Shown here: positions 21,191 through 31,494 of the stretch, in pieces
Position numbering within the stretch: position 1 is the first letter of the stretch
How the letters are laid out: every line of letters starts with the position of its first letter
Source: Pseudanabaena frigida
Lineage (GTDB): Bacteria > Cyanobacteriota > Cyanobacteriia > Pseudanabaenales > Pseudanabaenaceae
Length of the DNA stretch: 64,000 nt
Assembly (NCBI GenBank): GCA_003242085.1
Contig: QBML01000002.1
Coordinates: 1-64,000, forward strand
Reading direction: 5' to 3'
The notes under the pieces: generated by a model
Told to the model about the DNA's origin: nothing
What the model saw: the letters and a program-made list of their open reading frames with translations, nothing else
Database searches by the model: none
Program-made: the position numbers and the translations under genes

Positions 21191-21689
21191 TCTTTATTTA
21201 ATTCGTCATGGCATTGCTGAAGAGCGCGGAACTTATGAAGATGATTCGCAACGTCCTCTATCTGACGAAGGACGCAAAAAAACTAAGCAGGTTGCCAAAC
21301 GCCTTTATGATTTGGGTTTACGCTTTGACTTGCTACAAACTAGCCCGTTAGTTCGCGCTCAGCAGACATCGGATATTTTTGCTAATGTCTTTGGTAACTG
21401 TCCTGTTCAGACATCATCGGAACTCTCCCCCGAAGGTGATTTTGAGAAGTGGTTGTCTGGGGTTTCTGAATGGTTGTCTCAACATCCACAACCTGCTAAA
21501 GCTTCTCTAGGTATCATTGGTCATGAGCCTGATCTCAGTAGTTGGGCAGAAATGTTGATTTGGGGAGAGTCTAAAGGTGTATTGGTTTTAAAAAAAGCAG
21601 GCATTATTGGTTTAGTTTTACCTGAAACTCAACCTTGGACTAGTAATGGAATTTTATTTCTATCAATTCCACCGAAATTACTAATTTAG
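21183..21689 (+). CDS. sixA: SixA-like histidine phosphatase
   Basis: This 168-residue protein belongs to the histidine phosphatase (phosphoglycerate mutase-like) superfamily and most resembles SixA, which dephosphorylates phosphohistidine in signalling or phosphotransfer proteins. The catalytic RHG sits at 8-10 (LIRHGIAEERG). The second half carries the TSPLVRAQQTS arginine motif and the second histidine in GIIGHEPDL. It starts inside the end of purQ, so purS, purQ and sixA form one operon. Its partner could be one of the histidine kinase or CheA proteins elsewhere in the genome; nothing here identifies it. Confidence 0.85.
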   Translation: MPSLYLIRHGIAEERGTYEDDSQRPLSDEGRKKTKQVAKRLYDLGLRFDLLQTSPLVRAQQTSDIFANVFGNCPVQTSSELSPEGDFEKWLSGVSEWLSQHPQPAKASLGIIGHEPDLSSWAEMLIWGESKGVLVLKKAGIIGLVLPETQPWTSNGILFLSIPPKLLI

Positions 21690-21740
21690 CCCAAAATAGA
21701 GAGAGACGGCGCTTTGCGCCGTCTCTCTCTATTTTGGGCT
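21688..21740. terminator. bidirectional hairpin terminator between convergent genes
   Basis: A 25-bp perfect stem (21688-21712 with 21716-21740) has a TTT loop and apex ACGGCGC-TTT-GCGCCGT. It overlaps the sixA stop codon and ends 8 bases before the stop of the convergent gene. Confidence 0.9.
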
Positions 21741-21748
21741 TAGTGGGC

Positions 21749-21937
21749 TTAACTTTCTGGCTCACTACTAATTTCAATATCTAGAGTATCTTCGTCAATC
21801 TGCACAAATAACACGTTAGGCTGACAGCAAACTTGACAATCCTCGACATAGGACTGTTGCGATCCTGCACTTATATCAATAAATGTCGTATTGGTCTCTC
21901 CACAGAAAGCGCAGGTATAGTCGGCAGTATCTTGCAT
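21749..21937 (-). CDS. CPXCG-type cysteine-rich small protein
   Basis: This 62-residue protein has two CxxC zinc knuckles, TCAFCGETN and CQVCC, followed by an acidic C-terminal half. It matches the CPXCG motif-containing family (Cys-rich CPXG), whose function is unknown. In this copy the proline of the name-giving motif is replaced (CAFCG). A zinc-ribbon fold is likely. It is a single gene between two hairpins. Confidence 0.8.
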   Translation of the reverse strand: MQDTADYTCAFCGETNTTFIDISAGSQQSYVEDCQVCCQPNVLFVQIDEDTLDIEISSEPES

Positions 21938-21977
21938 GTTTTAAGAACTTAGTAGCTTTGATAGTATAGCCATAGAA

Positions 21978-22024
21978 ACCAAGTATTGTGAGGCGGCGCT
22001 TTGCGCCTCCTCACAATACTTGGT
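21978..22024 (-). terminator. hairpin terminator of ruvC
   Basis: A 22-bp stem with one mismatch (21978-21999 with 22003-22024) closes on a TTT loop. It begins 8 bases after the ruvC stop in the direction of transcription. Confidence 0.85.
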
Positions 22025-22032
22025 CTTTCTAA

Positions 22033-22500
22033 TCAGGCAATCAGCCAGCAAGTGAGAGCTGCCGCGATCGCATCGGCAGCATCATCAGGACGGGGAATCG
22101 CATCAAGACTTAATTCACGCTTAACTGCTTCCTGCACATCACTTTTATCAGCATTACCATGACCAGTCAGTGCTTGCTTGATTTGTGGCGGTGAAAATTC
22201 GATCGGTTCGATATTGTGTTGGTTTAGCACTAGGACAATTACGCCCCTAGCCTGTGCCACATTAACTAAGTTTCCCATGCGATAAAAGAACAGCTTTTCC
22301 ATTCCCACTACTTGCGGTTGAAACTGCTCGATCAGCGTATGCATATCTTCATAAATAGTCTTAAGGCGATCACCTATCGGTGTTTGCTTCGGCGTAACGA
22401 TCGTGCCAAATTCTAATAGTTTTGGGGACTTAGGTTTTTCGACCTCAATTAAGCCAAATCCAACAATTGCTAACCCTGGGTCAATTCCTAAAATTTTCAT
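22033..22500 (-). CDS. ruvC: Holliday junction resolvase RuvC
   Basis: RuvC cuts Holliday junctions during recombinational repair. With the ATG at 22500 ([16 protein letters not shown]) the protein has 155 residues, and the four acidic catalytic residues fall where expected: D7, E68 (GMEKLFF), and D139/D140 with D143 ([13 protein letters not shown]). The frame is open 16 codons further upstream, but those residues are not part of the family. It is monocistronic with its own terminator. Confidence 0.95.
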   Translation of the reverse strand: MKILGIDPGLAIVGFGLIEVEKPKSPKLLEFGTIVTPKQTPIGDRLKTIYEDMHTLIEQFQPQVVGMEKLFFYRMGNLVNVAQARGVIVLVLNQHNIEPIEFSPPQIKQALTGHGNADKSDVQEAVKRELSLDAIPRPDDAADAIAAALTCWLIA

Positions 22501-22746
22501 GCGAACGATCTTACCAGAAGTTAAACCTGTGAGCTTGTCCAAATGCATTAGGGTTAAAAGAACCGATTTTTTGTGGCGCGTCTCCTACGGCAGCTACTTA
22601 CAAGACCCTTGACTAAGCTCAAAGTTTTTTAAGACGCTAGCATTTACTACAAATGGGGGTAGCATTTCATATATGGAAATAGTAACGACACATCTCAGCT
22701 AAAACACCAAGAGTAAAACTCACAATATCTAAAATTTGGAGAAATT

Positions 22747-23103
22747 ATGAAAAAGTATCTAGGATTTATTGCAGCCACTTTTCTTTTAGTTGAGGGCTTT
22801 GGGGCGGGAGCAGCATTTGCTGGGGATAAGTATGGCGCGGTAGCCACTGGCTCTAATGATGCTTATGGTTATGCTTACAACTATAATAGTCAAGCCGAAG
22901 CAGAAGATGCGGCAATGTCTCAGTGCGGTAGCAACTGTTCAGTCAAAGTTTGGTTTGCTAATGCCTGTGGAGCGGTAGCTAAAGGCGGAGGTTCTCTAGG
23001 TTGGGCTTGGAATGTTGACGAAACAGCCGCTAAAGCTAACGCACTCTCAAGTTGTGGTAATGCTAGTTGTGAGATTGCAGCTTGGGCTTGTACGGATCGC
23101 TAA
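22747..23103 (+). CDS. secreted DUF4189-domain protein
   Basis: This 118-residue protein has a clear signal peptide (positive start MKKY, hydrophobic stretch, probable cleavage after AAFA at residue 25) and then one DUF4189 domain. The domain contains six cysteines in the repeating pattern of the family (SQCGSNC, NACGAVA, SSCGNASC, AWAC), which suggests three disulfides in the periplasm. Function is unknown. The same domain forms the C-terminal part of the split kinase gene at 54035-55654. GGAG 5 bases before the ATG supports the start. It is followed by a conserved hairpin element of about 100 bp. Confidence 0.82.
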   Translation: MKKYLGFIAATFLLVEGFGAGAAFAGDKYGAVATGSNDAYGYAYNYNSQAEAEDAAMSQCGSNCSVKVWFANACGAVAKGGGSLGWAWNVDETAAKANALSSCGNASCEIAAWACTDR

Positions 23104-23109
23104 ATCATT

Positions 23110-23206
23110 ACAGCTCTTTACGCTCAAACCAATAAAAATTTTAAAAGCGTTGCTTCGCAACGCTTTTAAAATTTTTATTGTGGTTCGTTCGTTCGGTATT
23201 TGCTGT
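23110..23206 (+). repeat. conserved ~100-bp hairpin element, copy A
   Basis: The element starts ACAGC and ends TGCTGT. Its 5' flank (CTCAAACC) and 3' flank (GTGGTTCGTTCG, then TCGGTA) match copy B at 34688-34790. In the middle lies a 23-bp perfect hairpin (23131-23153 with 23157-23179, loop TTC). The arms differ from those of copy B in their outer half. Confidence 0.7.
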
Positions 23207-23207
23207 G

Positions 23208-23256
23208 AGTCATAAAAAAGGAGGTGGAACTTTATGCTATCTCTTTTTTTATGACT
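23208..23256 (+). terminator. stem-loop upstream of gyrB
   Basis: AGTCATAAAAAAGGAG (23208-23223) pairs with 23241-23256 through a 17-base loop, with a seven-T run in the 3' arm. It could terminate the DUF4189 transcript. Confidence 0.55.
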
Positions 23257-23317
23257 TAATGAGACATATAAAAGCTTAATCTGAGATGGTTTTGATATAT
23301 CTGTAAGGCTTTTAAGC

Positions 23318-23323
23318 TATAAT
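23318..23323 (+). promoter_or_regulatory. possible -10 element of gyrB
   Basis: TATAAT stands about 105 bases before the gyrB ATG. No good -35 lies at 17 bases; TTGATA at 23292 is 20 bases away. Confidence 0.35.
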
Positions 23324-23363
23324 GGCAGAGTGTTTTTGAATCGCTAATCAAAACACATCCTAA

Positions 23364-25364
<2,001 letters not shown>

Positions 25365-25368
25365 TAAT

Positions 25369-25399
25369 AGTAAAGGCGGCACGAAGTGCCGCCTTTACT
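25369..25399 (+). terminator. hairpin terminator of gyrB
   Basis: A 14-bp perfect stem (25369-25382 with 25386-25399) has a GAA loop and apex GCGGCAC-GAA-GTGCCGC. Confidence 0.85.
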
Positions 25400-25456
25400 T
25401 TATTTGTAGTTGCGATAAAATTAGCTCATAAGCCCTGACAAAATTTCAGGAAAATT

Positions 25457-26134
25457 GTGAAATATTCAACTGACACTGACTACATCAGTTTTCTTCCTCG
25501 CCTTCGAGCAGGCGATCGTGTTACCTATGGTGGAACACAATGGGAGATTAAGGACTTTAGTACCTACGATGATGCTAATGGCTATGAAATGATGGAGTGG
25601 TTACTCCAGTCTAATAGTTCTAGTTATTACTTATTACGGGAAGTCGATCCTGACAATCCTGAAACTAATGTCAACTGGTATTTGTCAGAGGAAATAGGTG
25701 TTAATCGCATATCAGGCGAACATGTTGGTGATAATGTACAGTTTGCTCTTTGGGAGTCGATGTACGCTCATCAAGAGCCTTATCCAAAATTACGAGCTTT
25801 GGGGAGGCTCTATTATTTTGAATCCCAAACTGAAGGAACTTATAAAAGCGAAGAGGGCGAAGAATCGCGGACTACTTGGGACTATTGGGATGAGCCACAT
25901 CTTTGGAACCTAGCAATTGAGGCATGGCAAGATCGCGAACTTCATGTTTATTCCACTAAGAAAGTTAGTCCTGAAGACTTTGCGATCGCTGAGAAATCTG
26001 CAAAGCCGCAAAGCTTTGTGGCTTCAACATCCTCAAAACGTAATGTAATCAAAAAAGATCGTACTTGGGAATGGGTTTGTGCTTGGGGACTGGTGATCGT
26101 GGGCTTTATTTTGATGACATCTGGAGATTGGTAA
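25457..26134 (+). CDS. DUF4178-domain protein with a C-terminal membrane helix
   Basis: This 225-residue protein starts with GTG (25457, preceded by AGGA). Its first part, LRAGDRVTYGGTQWEIKDFS, is the opening beta-hairpin of the DUF4178 domain, and the middle (LREVDPDNPETNVNWYLSEE ... RLYYFESQTEG) continues it. The C-terminus is one transmembrane segment (VCAWGLVIVGFILMTSG). DUF4178 has no established activity, but in many bacteria it is encoded beside spermidine-synthase-like genes, and that is the case here: the next ATG is 3 bases after its stop. The two products probably work together at the membrane. Confidence 0.75.
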   Translation: MKYSTDTDYISFLPRLRAGDRVTYGGTQWEIKDFSTYDDANGYEMMEWLLQSNSSSYYLLREVDPDNPETNVNWYLSEEIGVNRISGEHVGDNVQFALWESMYAHQEPYPKLRALGRLYYFESQTEGTYKSEEGEESRTTWDYWDEPHLWNLAIEAWQDRELHVYSTKKVSPEDFAIAEKSAKPQSFVASTSSKRNVIKKDRTWEWVCAWGLVIVGFILMTSGDW

Positions 26135-26137
26135 GTT

Positions 26138-27658
26138 ATGCCTATTTCTTTGTTTGTCGAAAAACAACCCAATGGAATCGCCTTTTATATTAATGGGGAA
26201 TTGCAATTTCATACTGCTGATGAAGCCATCTATCACGAATATTTGACTATTCCCGCGATCGCCTTAGCTGCCAAGCGATTTCCCAATCAACCTTTGCGCG
26301 TTCTCATATGCGGTGGTGGTGATGGACTAGCAGCAAGAGATATTTTGCGATGTCCGCAAGTTAGCCAAATTGATTTAGTAGACTATTCTCAAGAAGTTAT
26401 CGATTTGGGTAAACAGGATTTTGCATTTTTCAATCAGGAGAGCTTATCTAATCCTAAAGTTACTCTGCATATTCATGAAGCTTTTGCCTATTTGAATAGA
26501 CTGACGCAGGAGTTTATCACAGCAGATAATCTAACTCACAAATATCATGCGATTATCTGCGACTTCACCTATCCAGCCTCAGTTGGAGACACACAAATTT
26601 ACTCCTTGGAATGGTTTGATTTACTCAAGCAAACTCTCATTCCTTCAGGGATTATTGCCACTAATGCGGTTTCTCCCGATCGCGATACTCTTGCATTTTG
26701 GTGCATCTATCAAACGATACTAACCGCAGGTTTAGATGTGAAACCAATGCAACTACAGATTCCTTCTTTTGTGAATCATGACTACGGGAATTGGGGATTT
26801 CTATTAGCTTCAGAAATATCGATCTCGCGTTCAGAAATTGAGACTCTCGATCTACCGTCAGAATTGCGAGAATTAAGTTTAAAAAATTTACTACAAGTCT
26901 TCATTTTTGATCGGGCGATCGCTAAATTACGACATTCTGTAATTCCTCATAAAAAAGATTCTTCTCAACTACTTTTCTATCTATTAAATCGACTAAATCA
27001 ACTCAATTGCTCAAGCCAAAATCAAGAAAATTTAGAACAGAAAATTGATTTTCTTGATTTTTGCGAACCTCGACAAGCGATCGCAATTACAAAAAATATC
27101 GATCCGATGAGCTTAGATTCTCTAGCTAAAGCTTGGTTAAATCAACTTGAGTCAAATCCTGAACAGCTATTAATTCCTGCACAGCACCACTCGCATACAC
27201 CAGAGATTTCTCAAGAATGGATCGGACGAGTAAAGCAGTTATTGACCCAAATTGATTTGTCGCGCCTAATTGCCAAGTTGCTTGAGCGATCGCAAGAACT
27301 ACCCCACGAGATTACCGTCGATTTACGAGAATTACAAACCAAGTTAAGCAATTTCCAATTATCTAATAAATTGATGGATAAACTTCCTCAAAATGCTTCT
27401 CAATCAATTTATACAGATTCTGCGACTCGACCTTCCTTTAATCTTACTACTGCTAAAGTGATTGCTATTCTCTCTCTAACTCTACTAGTTGCTAATTTAG
27501 CGGCTCCAGATGCTGTATTTGCCAAGGGTTCAACCTCTTCATTTGGTAGTTTTGGTGGTTCCGACGATGGTAGTGGCGTAGGAGTTTTCGGGTTAATGAT
27601 GACTATTGGTGGTGTTTTTTGGTTGATTAATCTTGCTAACGACAGTAATCAAAAGTGA
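26138..27658 (+). CDS. membrane-anchored spermidine-synthase-like protein
   Basis: This 506-residue protein has an N-terminal polyamine aminopropyltransferase domain. The decarboxylated-AdoMet site appears as VLICGGGDGLAARDIL, the acidic strand end as IDLVDYSQEVIDLG, and the catalytic-loop equivalent as ICDFTYPASVGDTQIYS. After about residue 430 comes a tail not found in SpeE: a hydrophobic helix (AKVIAILSLTLLVANLAA), a Gly/Ser-rich linker, and a second hydrophobic helix (GVFGLMMTIGGVFWLINLA). The enzyme is therefore probably tethered to the membrane. The substrate may not be putrescine. Its last codons overlap the GTG of the FemAB-like gene (GTGA). Confidence 0.78.
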   Translation: MPISLFVEKQPNGIAFYINGELQFHTADEAIYHEYLTIPAIALAAKRFPNQPLRVLICGGGDGLAARDILRCPQVSQIDLVDYSQEVIDLGKQDFAFFNQESLSNPKVTLHIHEAFAYLNRLTQEFITADNLTHKYHAIICDFTYPASVGDTQIYSLEWFDLLKQTLIPSGIIATNAVSPDRDTLAFWCIYQTILTAGLDVKPMQLQIPSFVNHDYGNWGFLLASEISISRSEIETLDLPSELRELSLKNLLQVFIFDRAIAKLRHSVIPHKKDSSQLLFYLLNRLNQLNCSSQNQENLEQKIDFLDFCEPRQAIAITKNIDPMSLDSLAKAWLNQLESNPEQLLIPAQHHSHTPEISQEWIGRVKQLLTQIDLSRLIAKLLERSQELPHEITVDLRELQTKLSNFQLSNKLMDKLPQNASQSIYTDSATRPSFNLTTAKVIAILSLTLLVANLAAPDAVFAKGSTSSFGSFGGSDDGSGVGVFGLMMTIGGVFWLINLANDSNQK

Positions 27659-28656
27659 TACTCAGACAACTATTAAGTAGCGATCGCTTGAAATGGGATC
27701 AGCTTACGCAATCATGGGAGCATGGATGCTTTATGCAATCTTGGTCATGGGCAAATTTCCGCGAACTCGATGGCTATCAAACCTTTCGCTATGGTCTTTT
27801 TGATGAATTCCATCAATTAATTGGCGGCTGCATTTTCTACTTCTATCCTCAACGTAGTTCTGCAAACATTATCTTTGCACCTGCTGCTCCCATATTGCCA
27901 AAAAAATATCAAGTAGAAGGAATACAAGTTTTGCTGGCTGAAGCGGCAAAACTTGCTAAGAATTTGGAGATAAGTGGTGGGGCGATCTCCTTACGCATTG
28001 AGCCGTTGCTATTAAAAAAACCTGAATGGTTAAATCAAGATTTTCGGCGATCGCCTGCTGACCTCATGCCTTCAGAAACGCTCTGGATAGATTTACAAAA
28101 AAGTGAATCGGAATTGCTTGCAGAAATGCTCCCCAAGGGACGTTACAATCTCCGCCTCAGTCAACGGTATGGGGTGGAAACTTTCTTTACCAGCGAGGAT
28201 GCTGCAATTCCGCATTTTTATGATTTGTTTTACGAAACAGCTCAACGTCAGAGATTTTTGAGTGAACCCTATGGATTTTTCATTAAGTTGTGCCAAACTC
28301 TATTTCGTGCAGGAATGGCGGAAATTGGCTTTGCAAAGTATGATGGCGAGATTTTAGTGGCGATTTTATTAGTCTATTGGGGCGATCGCTGTACTTATCT
28401 TTACGGAGGACGCAGTGAGAGAGATCGGCAGGTGATGCCTGTCTATGCATTGCATTGGGCAGCAATGCAACGGGCTAAGCAGCACGGTCACAAAATTTAT
28501 GATTTCTATGGCTACAGCGACGATCCAAACCATGCCTACTACAAGTTTTCACGATTTAAGCGACAATTTGGCGGTAAAGTCGTAAAAACTATCGGTGCTC
28601 ACGATTATTTCTTTTACGATCGACTAGCAGATACCATTATTAGCTTGTTAAAGTAG
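27655..28656 (+). CDS. FemAB/FemX-like aminoacyl transferase
   Basis: This 333-residue protein resembles the FemAB family, double-GNAT-fold enzymes that move amino acids from aminoacyl-tRNA onto peptidoglycan precursors. Typical features are the early FMQSWSWANFRELDGY, the PAAPILPKKY segment, a central MLPKGRYNLRLSQRYGV (compare the K.R..IRKA region) and the late GDRCTYLYGGRSERD followed by YDFYGYSDDPNHAYYKFSRFK. It starts with GTG overlapping the preceding stop. Its own stop lies inside a 23-bp hairpin, only 4 bases before the next ATG. In cyanobacteria, which lack Fem-type bridges, the acceptor is unknown. Confidence 0.75.
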   Translation: MILRQLLSSDRLKWDQLTQSWEHGCFMQSWSWANFRELDGYQTFRYGLFDEFHQLIGGCIFYFYPQRSSANIIFAPAAPILPKKYQVEGIQVLLAEAAKLAKNLEISGGAISLRIEPLLLKKPEWLNQDFRRSPADLMPSETLWIDLQKSESELLAEMLPKGRYNLRLSQRYGVETFFTSEDAAIPHFYDLFYETAQRQRFLSEPYGFFIKLCQTLFRAGMAEIGFAKYDGEILVAILLVYWGDRCTYLYGGRSERDRQVMPVYALHWAAMQRAKQHGHKIYDFYGYSDDPNHAYYKFSRFKRQFGGKVVKTIGAHDYFFYDRLADTIISLLK

Positions 28657-28700
28657 ATTATATTGCTAGAGCGCAAAGCGCTCTAGCAATATAATCTACT
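28652..28700 (+). repeat. hairpin covering a stop codon and the next gene's ribosome-binding region
   Basis: A 23-bp perfect stem (28652-28674 with 28678-28700) has an AAA loop and apex GAGCGC-AAA-GCGCTC. It includes the FemAB-like stop codon and ends 4 bases before the LD-carboxypeptidase ATG. As RNA it would hide the ribosome-binding region. Confidence 0.75.
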
Positions 28701-28704
28701 CATT

Positions 28705-29604
28705 ATGCAGCAACTCCAATCTCCTCCAAGTATTACGACTTCTCAAAAGGTACGTGTCATCGCCCCTAGTGGTGACTTGCGAGAATGGGAACGCTTTGAG
28801 CAAGGTATTAAAGTATGGCGCGATCGCGGTTATGAATTAGTAATTCCAGAAGATCTAAGTCAACCTTGGGGATATCTTGCGGGAACTGATGAGCAACGCT
28901 GTCAGCAATTGATCGAAGCATGGAACGATCCTGACTGTGTAGCGATCGCCTGTGCAAGAGGTGGTTATGGTTCCACTCGGCTATTGGAAAAACTCGATTG
29001 GTCACAACTCAGCGATCGCCCCAAGTGGTTAATTGGCTTTTCAGATATCACTGCCTTACTTTGGGGATTAGCTAAATACAAAGGAATTGGTGGCCTACAT
29101 GCACCTGTACTGACGACCTTGGGTAATGAACCAGAGCGATCGCAACAGCAGTTATTTGATTGGCTAGAGGGGAAAGTTAACTCGATTACACTATCAGGTG
29201 AAGGATGGGGCAATGGAAAGGCTACAGGTATTCTTTTGCCTGCTAATCTAACCCTTGCTACTCATAGCATCGGCACGGCAATTTGTCCTGATTTAGAAAA
29301 TGTAATTTTGGCGATCGAAGATATCGGTGAAGCGCCCTATCGAGTCGATCGCATGTTAACCCATTGGCGATGGTCGGGACATCTCCAAAAGTTAAAGGGT
29401 GTGGCGATCGGTCGTTTTAGTCAATCTGAAGTATCTACACCGAGTTTCACAATGGAAGAAGTTTGGCGCGATCGCCTATCTGATTTAGGAATTCCCATAG
29501 TGATGCATCTACCCTTTGGCCATGATGGCGAAAATACGCCTTTACCTGTTGGCTGTATAGCCGAAATTGATACAGATAGTGGAACGCTTAGCTATCGCAG
29601 ATAA
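28705..29604 (+). CDS. ldcA: LD-carboxypeptidase (peptidase S66, LdcA/MccF family)
   Basis: This family cleaves the L,D bond before the terminal D-alanine of muropeptides during wall recycling, or degrades peptidyl-nucleotide toxins (MccF). The 299-residue protein has the nucleophile Ser113 in LIGFSDIT, the glycine-rich CARGGYGSTRLL region, and the Glu of AIEDIGEAPYRVDRML. The C-terminal histidine region is GRFSQSE and the later HLPFGHDGEN. There is no signal peptide, in keeping with cytoplasmic LdcA. It follows the FemAB-like gene by 48 bases, most of them a hairpin. Together they suggest handling of wall-type peptides. Confidence 0.85.
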   Translation: MQQLQSPPSITTSQKVRVIAPSGDLREWERFEQGIKVWRDRGYELVIPEDLSQPWGYLAGTDEQRCQQLIEAWNDPDCVAIACARGGYGSTRLLEKLDWSQLSDRPKWLIGFSDITALLWGLAKYKGIGGLHAPVLTTLGNEPERSQQQLFDWLEGKVNSITLSGEGWGNGKATGILLPANLTLATHSIGTAICPDLENVILAIEDIGEAPYRVDRMLTHWRWSGHLQKLKGVAIGRFSQSEVSTPSFTMEEVWRDRLSDLGIPIVMHLPFGHDGENTPLPVGCIAEIDTDSGTLSYRR

Positions 29605-29628
29605 ACATCATAAAATTTTGCTTGTCTT

Positions 29629-30903
29629 TTACATAAATGGCAAAAAGATTGTCAGAATTTCACCATCATAGGCAGCACTACTAGAATGCATCCTTACCGT
29701 GAGCTTCCCACCTAAAGCCTTTAGCAAAGTTTTGGTAGTTGGTAAACTCAAGCTTAATGTTCCTGTCTCAGGTTGTAACATCAGCCATTGTCCCACTGCC
29801 TTGAGTAATGGCAAATCCCCCTCGCCTCGTCGCGTTACTTGCGATTGGAATTGTAGCTTTAGATATTCGCCAGCACTAGTGAGAATCAATTGGATATGGC
29901 TATCAGGCGGAAAACTGCGGACAAGGCGATCGACTAGACCATTAAGAACTTGAGATAGAAGTAACCCATTACTTAAAATGGCAGGGATTTGCGTTGGTAA
30001 AATCATTTCTAAAGAGATTTGTCGCCGCCCTGCATTTTCTTGCCAACGCATAAACCCATCACTCAAAATCTCTTCTATTTGTGTCGCTTCTAATAGAATT
30101 GGATAACTGTCGAGTTGCGCTGCCTCAAAAATCAAATTAAATCTTTCTATCTGTTCCGTACATTCTGCATCCACCCTATCTAATCGCGTTTTGACTTCTG
30201 CTGATATATCCTTACGGCGTTTGAGCGATCGCACCAACATCCGAATCGTCGTAAGCGGTGTTCTTACTTCATGGGTAATTGCCTTAATAATATCGACTTC
30301 TTGAATTTCGGGGATTGGCAATTCTTGATGGATTGAAGATTGTGCCATTAAAATTGCGCCAAACCTTGCCATGATTTGATAGGGTGGCGTTTTTAGCTCA
30401 AATTTTTGTAAGTTAGCTTGAAGTAAAGCTAGTTGCTCAGTGCGACGAACGCGAGGCAGTAAAACGTCAAGCGCTGTTTGAATCGCAATAGGATGGAAAG
30501 ACCATAAACAGCTATGACTTTTTAGTGAGGACACCACTAAGACACTAAAAGTCTCGGTGATTAAAACACAAATCCACTCCTGATTGAGCGCATCGGATTT
30601 TGGGATTGATACGACATGCGTATCGCCAATCGGTAAAGTATCTGTAGGAAATAATGAGGATTTACTGGTAGTAAATACCCAAGTCTGTAATTCTGTTTGG
30701 TGGAAAGCAGTATTTGCAAAAATGTAAGGATAATGCGTAAGCAACAAACCGCTTAAAGGCATCTGCATTGAAAATTGGCGGAGAATAGCGATCGCCCGAT
30801 GCCAAAATTCTTTTGCATCAGTTTGATGCAACTCTTCGACAAACTCATGGGTTTGTGGGTCTTGGCGCAATGCCTCGTATATTGTTGCCAATCCTGTCGC
30901 CAA
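29629..30903 (-). CDS. histidine-kinase-like protein with degenerate ATPase domain
   Basis: This 424-residue protein has an N-terminal sensory region without membrane helices (about 1-190), a HisKA dimerisation helix with the phospho-acceptor motif at His211 (THEVRTPLTTI), and a C-terminal HATPase-like region. In that last part the N box reads QVLNGLVDRLVRSFPP, lacking the usual second Asn, and no DxGxG box is present. Its own catalysis is therefore doubtful, and it may be phosphorylated by another kinase or act as a scaffold. The start is a TTG at 30903: an in-frame stop lies two codons upstream and the next ATG is about 45 codons further in. No response regulator gene adjoins. Confidence 0.72.
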   Translation of the reverse strand: MATGLATIYEALRQDPQTHEFVEELHQTDAKEFWHRAIAILRQFSMQMPLSGLLLTHYPYIFANTAFHQTELQTWVFTTSKSSLFPTDTLPIGDTHVVSIPKSDALNQEWICVLITETFSVLVVSSLKSHSCLWSFHPIAIQTALDVLLPRVRRTEQLALLQANLQKFELKTPPYQIMARFGAILMAQSSIHQELPIPEIQEVDIIKAITHEVRTPLTTIRMLVRSLKRRKDISAEVKTRLDRVDAECTEQIERFNLIFEAAQLDSYPILLEATQIEEILSDGFMRWQENAGRRQISLEMILPTQIPAILSNGLLLSQVLNGLVDRLVRSFPPDSHIQLILTSAGEYLKLQFQSQVTRRGEGDLPLLKAVGQWLMLQPETGTLSLSLPTTKTLLKALGGKLTVRMHSSSAAYDGEILTIFLPFM

Positions 30904-30984
30904 TGTTTACCATCCTCAGGCTATAGACCCTTTTAGGAAACTGCTTTAGATGCAACTCTTAAATGCAGTTCCCTAAAAATAAAA

Positions 30985-31494
30985 TTAACGACCTTGAGCG
31001 AGAGAAGCTTCGGCGCGGTCAAATTCTTGCAATAGGCGATCGCGTGTTTTTGCAGGAACTGCACGCTTGGTGGAACCGTTATAGTATCCTGCCAAAGTAT
31101 TTAACGCTGTCAACATTGTTGTATAGGAATACAAACCACTTTTATCGCGATCGGCACGGTAACGCGACACATAAGCATTAATTTTATATCTTGCCGATGT
31201 TTTCACCGCAACACGATTTTCAGCATCTTCGGGGAGATTGATTGCTTCACGTAAAGTTTGGATTGTATCGGTAGTATCAGCAATGTAATTACCTGTCAAA
31301 CCTGCATTAACAAGGGTTTGAATCTCTTTTGTAGTTAAGCTATCACCTTTTTTGCTAAATAATGCTGCATTTGCATTCGGGGTAAAGCTCCCAAATACCA
31401 CCAATACAACTAATACAATTGCGATCGCTGAACGACCTAAGTCTTGTAAAGAATCTTTTAAAGACTTATTTAAAAACCCGAACCTTGCCTTCAT
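30985..31494 (-). CDS. psb27: photosystem II assembly/repair protein Psb27
   Basis: Psb27 is a lumenal factor that binds CP43 during assembly and repair of photosystem II. The 169-residue protein has a long N-terminal region with a hydrophobic export signal (AIAIVLVVLVVFGSF, probable cleavage after NANA near residue 43). The four-helix Psb27 domain follows, including AYVSRYRADR, SYTTMLTALNTLAGYY and the ending KTRDRLLQEFDRAEASLAQG. Known cyanobacterial Psb27 is a lipoprotein anchored through a Cys, but this protein contains no cysteine at all. The gap to the next gene (31495-31912) is a divergent promoter region in which I see no gene. Confidence 0.88.
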   Translation of the reverse strand: MKARFGFLNKSLKDSLQDLGRSAIAIVLVVLVVFGSFTPNANAALFSKKGDSLTTKEIQTLVNAGLTGNYIADTTDTIQTLREAINLPEDAENRVAVKTSARYKINAYVSRYRADRDKSGLYSYTTMLTALNTLAGYYNGSTKRAVPAKTRDRLLQEFDRAEASLAQGR

